64,000 nucleotides of DNA from Longicatena caecimuris. Its GTDB lineage: Bacteria; Bacillota_I; Bacilli_A; Erysipelotrichales; Erysipelotrichaceae. Positions 58,778 through 64,000 of the stretch are shown here, in pieces (position 1 is the stretch's first letter; every line of letters begins with the position of its first letter). The notes under the pieces are model-generated. The model saw nothing but the letters and a program-made list of their open reading frames with translations. It ran no database searches and was not told the DNA's origin. The stretch is from positions 86,001-150,000 of the forward strand of contig NZ_SMBP01000001.1 in NCBI RefSeq assembly GCF_004341945.1. The letters are read 5' to 3'. Both the position numbers and the translations under genes were made by a program.

Positions 58778-58805
58778 ACTTCGCATAATGTATATTATGT
58801 AATAT
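58778..58805 (+). other. dif-like XerCD site, left prophage junction (attL)
   Basis: A 28-nt site with XerC-type arm ACTTCGCATAA, centre TGTATA and XerD-type arm TTATGTAATAT. It agrees with the B. subtilis dif as I remember it at 22 of 28 positions, including a 12-nt uninterrupted block. It lies 52 nt beyond the rep stop codon. This half looks closest to a true chromosomal dif. Confidence 0.8.
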
Positions 58806-58856
58806 AAATAGACGTAATAATGTACACTTTAATAGTTTAATCATAAAATCACTCCT

Positions 58857-59870
58857 TTACAAATCTATACCGTATTGATAATCAGCTATCATATTAATAT
58901 AATCATTAATCTCATCAACCGTACTTTCATAGCCGATTGATTTATCAGTCTTATATACTTGGTTTAACAATAATAGCAACTGCTTATTACTAACAACACT
59001 CTCTTTAACAGGCTTAAGACAATTCTGAGAATAATAAAAATGTCTTTGTCCCTTTTGGTAATCATCATCAATATTTTTACTGATATATTTTAATATATAT
59101 GACCGACAAGCCGCTTGGTCTTGTATCTTAGATACAGTACTAAAACCATTATGCCAGTTACTCCAATTATAAATAGGCAAATCTTTATGATACCTACGTT
59201 TATACTGATTACTACGTACATTATCATATGTTAATAAACTATCATCCTCAAGATATATCAATCCATGATAATGATATGCTCCATCCTTGTGTTGCTCATG
59301 CACTAACAAATACTTAAAATTAGGACATGTGTCTTTATGCAAAGACCTAAAATTATTTAGATACTTGCGCACTTTACTGCTACAAGCACTAAAACTATAC
59401 CTATCACAACACTCGGAGTTAAACGTAAGAGTAACAAAGTAGTTAAAATCATTACTACGAGCGATATCAAAAATCTTATTACGAGTTTTTGCGATATTAT
59501 AAAGTACTTTTGCTCTCCGCTTTTCTTCAGCTGATTTTTTTCGCGCATCATCAGATATTGACTCAAACGCAGACTTTGCAAACGCAGGTTTTTCCGCGCT
59601 CGCAATATCCAAAAATCCACCTTGTAACTCAATCTCTCTACTACGCTTAGCGTCCGCCCACTGCGCCACAAAGTCACTATATGTTTCAGTTTTTTTATAC
59701 TGTCTATCATACTTCTCTGCCAACCTTTCCTCATCCGTAATACATTCATAGCCACTAACTTTTTTAAATGCCGTGAAGTTAAGTTTTTTAACAGCTATAG
59801 TACCATCGGGATATTTAGTGATAATTGTATCAAAAGGCTTGCTAATCTCTATCTCTTTTTTTAGTGCCAT
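58857..59870 (-). CDS. Phage rolling-circle replication initiator (HUH endonuclease, G2P/ORF2-like)
   Basis: A 337-aa HUH endonuclease. Motif I is FVTLTF (145-150). The metal-binding HUH motif is HYHGLIYL, with His 200 and 202. Motif III is SYILKYISK, with candidate nicking Tyr 258 and/or 262. The N-terminal 120 residues are charged and helical. It would nick the double-strand origin and start ssDNA synthesis. The start ATG is followed upstream by iteron-like gttag repeats. It is the last gene before attL. Confidence 0.88.
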   Translation of the reverse strand: MALKKEIEISKPFDTIITKYPDGTIAVKKLNFTAFKKVSGYECITDEERLAEKYDRQYKKTETYSDFVAQWADAKRSREIELQGGFLDIASAEKPAFAKSAFESISDDARKKSAEEKRRAKVLYNIAKTRNKIFDIARSNDFNYFVTLTFNSECCDRYSFSACSSKVRKYLNNFRSLHKDTCPNFKYLLVHEQHKDGAYHYHGLIYLEDDSLLTYDNVRSNQYKRRYHKDLPIYNWSNWHNGFSTVSKIQDQAACRSYILKYISKNIDDDYQKGQRHFYYSQNCLKPVKESVVSNKQLLLLLNQVYKTDKSIGYESTVDEINDYINMIADYQYGIDL

Positions 59871-59889
59871 GAGATACTCCCCTGTCTGT

Positions 59890-60205
59890 AATTTACCTAA
59901 CGTTTAGTAGTTAGGTAGTGAGTTAGAGGGGTTTAGTCAAGTAACGCGCGTGCGCGCGATTATACCCCTCTAACGACAAAATGTCAATAAAAATTTAAAT
60001 TTTATTAACATATAAATAAATAAAAGCTTCTGCCTCCCTCGGAAAAGCTATGGGCTTATCTCTCAATCAGCACTATCACTACAACATATGCGCTTGCTAC
60101 AGCAAGGGTATATAAACGCACGTAGTGCGCCCTTGCTTGCGCTCACTTGCATATGTAACGTTAACCGTGCCGACCGAGGGAAAGCCCTAAAAAGCTGTCC
60201 CTCAA
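59890..60205. other. Probable phage replication origin / packaging region
   Basis: A 344-nt gene-free gap between zot and rep, dense in palindromes. acctaac/gttaggt lies at 59895-59916. gttagaggggt (59922-59932) and acccctctaac (59964-59974) enclose cgcgcg/cgcgcg (59945-59958). agcaaggg (60101-60108) and cccttgct (60130-60137) enclose cgcac/gtgcg (60117-60129). An outer pair, tccctcgg (60035) and ccgaggga (60174), encloses the last hairpins. gttag/tttag repeats near 59905-59936 may be Rep-binding iterons. Confidence 0.7.
60176..60203 (-). terminator. Hairpin just downstream of zot
   Basis: gaggga / tccctc arms with a 16-nt loop, 12 nt after the zot stop. The T tract lies on the plus-strand side, so it is not a standard terminator for zot. 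It may belong to the origin or packaging signal. Confidence 0.4.
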
Positions 60206-60214
60206 TTTTTTTAG

Positions 60215-60958
60215 TTATACGCGCTTAGGAGCAAAGCCATCACGAGCCAAACGCTGTATAACCTCATACGTATTGTAACAATTACGTAACTCATCAGATT
60301 GGATAAAACTGCACTTATACTTACGTGGTGTTTTGAATTTCTTTTTAGGGTCAGTCTGATCAATCATATAGTTATAATCATCACCATCATAACAACGATT
60401 ACGAGTCCATCTACCGCCAAATGTGCGGCACTCAATGACCTCGTAGCACTGCTCACGTAATGGCTTGCTAACGCGCGTAAATACTTGAGATGTACTTAAT
60501 ATAGTGACACACTGCTTACGTTGCATGGTAATAGCTGACAAAAGATACTCGGGAAAATCCTTAGACCTCTGACTGCTAAATTCATTCTGAATTTCATCGA
60601 ACGCAAATATGACCCCATCCGTGCCATTACGTAACCTCATCAAGTCATTAAGAGACTTAAGACGACCGTCAGCATAACGGTAATAAAAATTAGTAAAAAT
60701 CATTGCTTTTGGATATTGCTTATGTAACTCATTAAGACGATTTACCATGCTTACAGTCTTACCGCCACCTTGCCTACCAACATACATATGCAAACCAAAT
60801 TCGTTAAATCTTTGTACCCCTGCCCGCCTTTCAGCGGCAGAAAGTTTAATATCCAACCACTTATACTTCAAAAATTGACATAAATGTATCAAAAAAAGCT
60901 TAATCTTACCAAACTTTAACACACAAATAAACACAATAAACATATATATATAATACAT
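60215..60958 (-). CDS. Zot/gpI-like phage assembly ATPase
   Basis: A 247-aa P-loop protein of the zonular occludens toxin family. Walker A is GRQGGGKT (61-68), Walker B is VIFAFDEIQ (116-124), and sensor-like ILSTSQ follows. A hydrophobic N-terminal segment (residues 2-30) may anchor it in the membrane. Filamentous phages use it to extrude ssDNA through the membrane. The C-terminal peptidoglycan-crossing tail of Vibrio Zot is absent. SD gggaggt. The name does not imply toxicity. Confidence 0.92.
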   Translation of the reverse strand: MYYIYMFIVFICVLKFGKIKLFLIHLCQFLKYKWLDIKLSAAERRAGVQRFNEFGLHMYVGRQGGGKTVSMVNRLNELHKQYPKAMIFTNFYYRYADGRLKSLNDLMRLRNGTDGVIFAFDEIQNEFSSQRSKDFPEYLLSAITMQRKQCVTILSTSQVFTRVSKPLREQCYEVIECRTFGGRWTRNRCYDGDDYNYMIDQTDPKKKFKTPRKYKCSFIQSDELRNCYNTYEVIQRLARDGFAPKRV

Positions 60959-60982
60959 ATATACCTCCCACTACACTGACCG

Positions 60983-61228
60983 CTAATCAACACCAGGTAT
61001 CTTTTTGTAAATCCACTCTATGACAGCCCAACCTATGTGCCCGAATTGCCAAAGACTAATATTAGCCAAGCACACAGCCCACACATCCGCAGGAAAAAAC
61101 ATCATAGCAATACCTAATAAATTAGCAGTATCTTGTGCCCAACCAGGCATACTACTACCAACAGGTATCAAAGATATAAGACCATCAATTATGCCAAAGA
61201 TAGGAGTAAACAAAAGCTCTAAAATCAT
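60983..61228 (-). CDS. gpVI-like minor coat / membrane protein (DUF2523-like position)
   Basis: An 81-aa hydrophobic protein with two to three membrane segments (FGIIDGLISLIPVG, LLGIAMMFFPADVWAVCLAN). It starts by ATGA overlap with the upstream minor-coat gene and precedes zot, the position of gpVI/DUF2523 proteins in many inoviruses. Those cap the virion end and help release. Assignment rests on size, hydrophobicity and order. Confidence 0.75.
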   Translation of the reverse strand: MILELLFTPIFGIIDGLISLIPVGSSMPGWAQDTANLLGIAMMFFPADVWAVCLANISLWQFGHIGWAVIEWIYKKIPGVD

Positions 61229-61809
61229 TTACTATCACCGCCCTGAGAGCCACTACTACCATTTTGTAAAGTATCCCGTCTAATTAATTTATAAACTTGA
61301 TTAATGTTATAAAACAGTAACAATACAAACATCACACCACGTACCCAACCATAAATAGTAGTCTGATAATCGCTATACCAACTCATATCAACAATAGTTA
61401 ACTGTTGACCCATAATAGTAGTAGTCATATCAGGTAAAGTAGAAGCACGAGTAGCAACCTGTAAAGACGCTAATAACTCCTCATAATCTTGTGTTTTTAC
61501 ACGAGTACCAAGAGTCTTAGACAACATATTGAACTGAGAATCAAAATAATCATCAGACGGTACAAATAATGCCTTTAATAAATCTCCAATAGCACTAACA
61601 AGACCCCCTAAAAAATTAAGTAAGCTTGTAAATCCGCTAACAAGTGACCCAATCGGGTCAGAAAAGAAAGCCCAAACTGCCCCTGCAACAGCCTTAACAG
61701 CGGATACGATACCGTCAAAAAGAAACTTTAAACCATCAACTATTGCCCCAGGAATCGCGGCAATTGCTTGCACAAGACCGTCAAAGAGACTCCCAAGACC
61801 ACCAAACAA
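61225..61809 (-). CDS. Phage minor coat protein with amphipathic helices and C-terminal membrane anchor
   Basis: A 194-aa product if read from TTG 61809. Residues 1-80 are Gly/Ala-rich amphipathic repeats (FLFDGIVSAVKAVAGAVWAF). A polar middle follows, and a membrane helix near 155-175 (GWVRGVMFVLLLFYNINQVY) is followed by Lys/Arg. The frame remains open upstream to a TAA near 61905 with no start codon, and encodes a Pro/Asp-rich linker (YPDPPEPDDNNWWDDL). No SD precedes the TTG. It overlaps the upstream gene by 70 nt, so -1 frameshifting from that gene is possible. Confidence 0.75.
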   Translation of the reverse strand: MFGGLGSLFDGLVQAIAAIPGAIVDGLKFLFDGIVSAVKAVAGAVWAFFSDPIGSLVSGFTSLLNFLGGLVSAIGDLLKALFVPSDDYFDSQFNMLSKTLGTRVKTQDYEELLASLQVATRASTLPDMTTTIMGQQLTIVDMSWYSDYQTTIYGWVRGVMFVLLLFYNINQVYKLIRRDTLQNGSSGSQGGDSK

Positions 61810-62339
61810 ATCGTCCCACCAATTATTATCGTCTGGTTCTGGTGGGTCTGGGTAATCAACGGCGCAACCGTCTCCGGAGTCAGCAGGGGTACACGAAAAG
61901 TGACGTTACCATTATCATCAGACAAAGTGTGGCTACTGTGAAATAAATGATAAGCCCATCCTTGAAACATATAAGGACCATTAGCCTCAGTAGTATGAGT
62001 ATAATAATTTAAACCATCTTTGATCTGATCAGCTTTAAAACGTATCTTACCACCATCGCTATAAGACGTTAAACTACCCTTTGAATACACATAACTATCA
62101 CCATATAACTTAACAGTTTCATTACCGTCAAAAGTAATAGGCTTGTTACTACAGCAAAAAACATAAGAACTATCCAAAGCAATAAAAGCGTAATAAGGGT
62201 AATCATCGGCAATATCTTTATAAGCAGTAGGCAAAGGTGGAGTATCATATACGATACTAGCCGCACTTACAGGAGTAGTCCATAAACCAAACAAACAAGC
62301 AAAACATAAAATACCAAAAAATATCTTTAATTTTTTCAT
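61740..62339 (-). CDS. Secreted, membrane-anchored phage protein, probable adsorption protein (gpIII-like)
   Basis: A 199-aa protein with signal peptide (residues 1-26, ending TPVSA), an extracytoplasmic Tyr/Ser-rich domain, and a C-terminal membrane helix (170-190) followed by KQLPR. Secretion, anchor and position after the major coat gene match gpIII-like receptor-binding proteins, though it is short. SD aaggagat. The last 70 nt overlap the next gene, and the last 165 nt lie opposite an open -1 frame. Confidence 0.8.
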   Translation of the reverse strand: MKKLKIFFGILCFACLFGLWTTPVSAASIVYDTPPLPTAYKDIADDYPYYAFIALDSSYVFCCSNKPITFDGNETVKLYGDSYVYSKGSLTSYSDGGKIRFKADQIKDGLNYYTHTTEANGPYMFQGWAYHLFHSSHTLSDDNGNVTFRVPLLTPETVAPLITQTHQNQTIIIGGTICLVVLGVSLTVLCKQLPRFLGQ

Positions 62340-62378
62340 TACTTATCTCCTTTCATTCATCATGAAAATTTAAAGAAA

Positions 62379-62412
62379 GCCCCGCGACCGCAGTCATGCG
62401 GGAGCGCGGGGC
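62379..62412 (-). terminator. Strong GC-rich hairpin after the major coat gene
   Basis: 8-bp GC arms gccccgcg (62379-62386) and cgcggggc (62405-62412) with an inner ccgca/tgcgg stem. On the minus strand it is followed by tttctttaaatttt. It sits 8 nt after the coat stop. In Ff phages a terminator also follows gene VIII and sets high coat expression. Confidence 0.8.
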
Positions 62413-62419
62413 AGTCATC

Positions 62420-62587
62420 TTACAAAAACTTGTAAACGATGCGCGGTATTAAACCAACACCAACCATAATAGCCATGATAGCAATACCAACAGGTAATAA
62501 TACACCAACATTGTCACTAACAGCTGTACTAATAGGAGCAAGTTGCTCAGCAGTAAGAGTAGCACCAGCAGCTAAAAAAGCACCCAT
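62420..62587 (-). CDS. Major coat protein (gpVIII-like)
   Basis: A 55-aa protein with an N-terminal amphipathic, Ala/Thr-rich stretch with acidic residues (TAEQLAPISTAVSDN), one membrane helix (GVLLPVGIAIMAIMVGVGLI) and a basic C-terminus (PRIVYKFL) that would face the DNA. This is the canonical filamentous phage coat layout. There is no clear cleavable signal peptide, comparable to phage Pf3. SD aaggaggt at ideal spacing is the strongest in the element. Confidence 0.9.
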   Translation of the reverse strand: MGAFLAAGATLTAEQLAPISTAVSDNVGVLLPVGIAIMAIMVGVGLIPRIVYKFL

Positions 62588-62614
62588 AAATTACCTCCTT
62601 TCTACCGACCTATT

Positions 62615-62758
62615 TCAACGACCAACGAAATACATCAATGGACGTAAAACAAAATAAACAACTAAGATGCCAAAACCAACAATCACAGACCAATGTATTA
62701 ATATATGTATCTGCTCAATATGTGAAAGAATCTCAGTAAGTAACTCAATATCACTCAA
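62615..62758 (-). CDS. Small single-pass membrane protein, possible gpVII/gpIX-like minor coat
   Basis: A 47-aa product from TTG 62758 (SDIELLTEILSHIEQIHILI at its start), with one membrane helix (residues about 19-38) and a basic end (RPLMYFVGR). It overlaps the preceding stop codon, so it is probably translated by coupling; no SD is clear. Small membrane proteins at this position in inoviruses are minor tip proteins. Confidence 0.65.
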   Translation of the reverse strand: MSDIELLTEILSHIEQIHILIHWSVIVGFGILVVYFVLRPLMYFVGR

Positions 62759-63014
62759 CAGATATCAACTCACTGACCTTACCATATTTGTTATAGATAA
62801 CTTTAACCTCTGTATCCACAACATCATCGATATTACGGCCCTGTAAAAACTCAATCATACGCTTTTCATTAAGACTAAATTTAAACGTCTCCCTACCTGC
62901 AAAATACTGACTGTCTGGACGGTCGTTTAATACGTGACAAGTGTAACCTTGAATTTGTTGACCAGTCTTTTGGTCAGCAAAGTTGTAAGGGTTAATACCC
63001 ACTAATAACATCAT
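62751..63014 (-). CDS. Probable phage single-stranded DNA-binding protein (gpV-like)
   Basis: An 87-aa soluble, beta-rich protein (GINPYNFADQKTGQQIQGYT, EVKVIYNKYGKVSEL). It has exactly the length of M13 gpV and lies first in the structural operon, the usual ssDNA-binding protein position. There is no strong motif, so the call is from size, composition and order. ATG 63014 follows aaaaggaggt at 7-8 nt; an ATG overlapping the SD is excluded. Confidence 0.55.
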   Translation of the reverse strand: MMLLVGINPYNFADQKTGQQIQGYTCHVLNDRPDSQYFAGRETFKFSLNEKRMIEFLQGRNIDDVVDTEVKVIYNKYGKVSELISVE

Positions 63015-63055
63015 GTGCCATACCTCCTTTTAATTTATAAGCACAAAACCATGAT

Positions 63056-63072
63056 ATGGTAAAATTTACCAT
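63056..63072. promoter_or_regulatory. Palindromic operator candidate 1
   Basis: Perfect palindrome of 8-nt arms atggtaaa / tttaccat around one base, 42 nt before the first phage structural gene. A likely repressor site. Confidence 0.6.
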
Positions 63073-63090
63073 GTAGATAATAAATAAGGA

Positions 63091-63127
63091 TATTTATATC
63101 TTACATAAATATTATAAGATATAAATA
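63091..63127. promoter_or_regulatory. Inverted-repeat operator candidate 2
   Basis: Perfect 13-nt arms tatttatatctta / taagatataaata with an 11-nt spacer, between the divergent repressor and structural genes. A TATAAT (63191-63196) nearer the repressor gene may be its -10. The rest of 63015-63222 is AT-rich without genes. Confidence 0.55.
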
Positions 63128-63222
63128 CAAATATGTAAATAATAAATATTTATTTTTTAAATAAAAGCTTTAATTTTATAAATAAAAACATATAATAACA
63201 ATAACAGAAAAGAGGCGAGATA

Positions 63223-63498
63223 ATGAATAGATTAAAAATACTCAGAGAGTCAAAAGGACTAAAACAAAAAGATATAGCAAATAAAATGAATTTGTCACAA
63301 GGAAATTACTCAAGATATGAACAAGGTACTTTGACACCAACAACAGAAACATTAATCGCATTATCAAACTATTACAATGTATCAATTGACTACATTTTAG
63401 GATTAGATAAAACAAAAGGTGACATAGAAATACAATTAGATTTAATAATAGATTACATAGAAAACATAAAAAAAAGCTTAAAAAAAGACGCTGAATAG
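63223..63498 (+). CDS. XRE-family (HTH_3) phage repressor
   Basis: A 91-aa protein with a Cro/CI-type helix-turn-helix at residues 4-58 (ILRESKGLKQKDIANKMNLS, YSRYEQG, YNVSIDYILG) and a short charged helical tail. It is divergent from the phage structural genes with two palindromes between them, so it probably controls lysogeny. It has no peptidase domain, so an SOS-type self-cleavage is unlikely. SD gaggcgag. Confidence 0.88.
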   Translation: MNRLKILRESKGLKQKDIANKMNLSQGNYSRYEQGTLTPTTETLIALSNYYNVSIDYILGLDKTKGDIEIQLDLIIDYIENIKKSLKKDAE

Positions 63499-63510
63499 CG
63501 CCTTTATTAC
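63480..63510. terminator. Possible bidirectional terminator after the repressor gene
   Basis: aaag-a-cgct, loop gaat, agcg-c-cttt, between convergent genes, with A/T runs on both sides. Short stem. Confidence 0.4.
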
Positions 63511-63758
63511 TTTATCTGAATAACTTTATACCTATCAAGTGGAACAAGACTCAAGACCTCTAAAATTAGCTCACAATGCCAGTCATAACTATCAATTAGC
63601 TTATGTGGAGCAAATTTAGTAACTTTAAGTTTAATATGCCCATCCTTATGCCAATAAGACCAATACTCATAATACATACCAAAGCCACTATGCACATAGA
63701 CATAACCAATACCAAAACGATAAACACGCTTATAATAACCCTGTATAATACCTAGCAT
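63507..63758 (-). CDS. Hypothetical phage protein near attR
   Basis: An 83-aa aromatic, basic protein (many Tyr, Trp, His). I do not recognise it. It has no clear SD, and its start lies 11 nt inside attR. In the circular phage form it would follow rep across the attachment site on the same strand. It could be an accessory replication or superinfection factor, or not a gene. Confidence 0.45.
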   Translation of the reverse strand: MLGIIQGYYKRVYRFGIGYVYVHSGFGMYYEYWSYWHKDGHIKLKVTKFAPHKLIDSYDWHCELILEVLSLVPLDRYKVIQIK

Positions 63759-63768
63759 ATAAGTGTTA

Positions 63769-63796
63769 ACTTAGCGATATGTATATTATGTTGTTA
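63769..63796 (+). other. dif-like XerCD site, right prophage junction (attR)
   Basis: XerC-side arm ACTTAGCGATA, centre TGTATA and XerD-side arm TTATGTTGTTA, in the same orientation as attL. It matches attL at 20 of 28 positions, with an identical central block tgtatattatgt, but is weaker than attL against the B. subtilis dif (16 of 28). The remaining 63797-64000 is AT-rich with no gene visible. Confidence 0.7.
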
Positions 63797-64000
63797 AATA
63801 ATATAAAAATATAAGGTTTATAAAACAATTAGTAATACTTAGCTCTTAATTATTACTATATACACACACTTCATATGATATTGTTTCTTCCAGCATTTCG
63901 TTTGTTGATCCTTTACACATTACTTTCTTATATTATATTTTTGTCATATAAATAGCTATTAATTCCTATAGCAAGTAGTATTCCTTATGATATATTACAT

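Larger units (their letters stand above)
58778..63796 (-). mobile_element. Filamentous prophage (inovirus) integrated between dif-like sites
   Basis: About 5.0 kb with a full inovirus gene set in canonical order: ssDNA-binding protein, small membrane protein, major coat, terminator hairpin, adsorption protein, second minor coat, gpVI-like, Zot/gpI ATPase, origin, rolling-circle Rep, plus an HTH repressor. The two junctions share GC-distinct dif-like cores in direct orientation; core-to-core distance is 4,991 bp. No integrase or transposase gene is present, consistent with use of host XerC/XerD. Genes run opposite to the host's. Confidence 0.9.

Noticed and set aside
58857-59870. Rep as evidence for an integrated plasmid rather than a phage
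   Set aside because: The linked Zot, coat and membrane-anchored structural genes in phage order favour an inovirus.
60215-60958. Zot as a host-directed enterotoxin
   Set aside because: The protein has only the gpI-like ATPase part and lacks the secreted C-terminal toxin region; its role is phage export.
63978-64000. A further dif-like site at the right edge of the window
   Set aside because: Only the central AT-rich part is similar and the site is cut by the window end; too weak to support a tandem element.
1-64000. CRISPR arrays, rRNA genes, insertion sequences
   Set aside because: I saw no regularly spaced repeats, no rRNA-like sequence and no transposase gene.

Overview
The window looks like chromosome of a low-GC, spore-forming member of the Bacillota, most likely a gut Erysipelotrichia-type organism (the group of [Clostridium] innocuum and relatives). 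The sporulation genes spmA, spmB, yqfC, yqfD and spoIVA, the gene order and the AT-rich codon use support this. The genus is inference. Almost every host gene lies on the + strand.

Layout. 1-7.6 kb: end of a probable dacB, spmAB, a Mbeg1-like hydrolase split by an in-frame TGA, rluB, rsmE, an unknown gene, mtaB and murE. 7.8-13.6 kb: rpsU, an ABC-2 exporter, reverse rubrerythrin, a group II intron remnant, and a T-box-controlled amino-acid ABC transporter. 13.8-28 kb: the conserved yqfC-yqfD-phoH / ybeY-dgkA-cdd-era-recO cluster, interrupted by a complete phosphate module (phoP-phoR, tRNA-Glu, pstS-C-A-B, phoU and a Na/Pi symporter). The encoded PstS appears circularly permuted. 28-42 kb: glyS, dnaG-rpoD-trmK, ispH, a DEAD-box helicase, nfo, ispG, a class B PBP, rpmG, an MBL hydrolase and a transglutaminase-like lipoprotein. 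42.2-49.9 kb: two adjacent type IV pilus-like operons. The first has a PilC-like platform, four small membrane proteins and a PilT-type ATPase. The second is a comGA-GG competence pilus operon whose comGG looks frameshifted. 50-58.5 kb: efp, an acidic tail-anchored protein, cmk, der, gpsA, prfC, a BFD-like ferredoxin, spoIVA and hup.

58.8-63.8 kb is the most unusual part: a compact, apparently complete filamentous prophage (inovirus) in a Gram-positive host. Nearly all its genes are on the - strand, opposite to the host genes. In transcription order it has a gpV-sized probable ssDNA-binding protein, a 47-aa membrane protein, a 55-aa major coat protein followed by a strong hairpin, a secreted membrane-anchored adsorption-type protein, a second minor coat protein overlapping it in the -1 frame, a gpVI-like protein, a Zot/gpI ATPase, a palindrome-rich origin, and an HUH rolling-circle Rep. 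A small HTH repressor and palindromic operators sit at the far end. The element is flanked by two directly repeated dif-like sites about 4,991 bp apart. This implies XerCD-mediated integration at the host dif and a circular phage genome of about 5.0 kb. The co-orientation of host genes toward this point fits a location near the replication terminus.

How parts work together. PhoPR probably controls pstSCAB-phoU through TTAACA repeats. The pilus operons would make a DNA-uptake pilus with a possible retraction motor. Filamentous phages generally use such pili as receptors, so the co-occurrence of a PilT-equipped pilus and an inovirus is suggestive but unproven.
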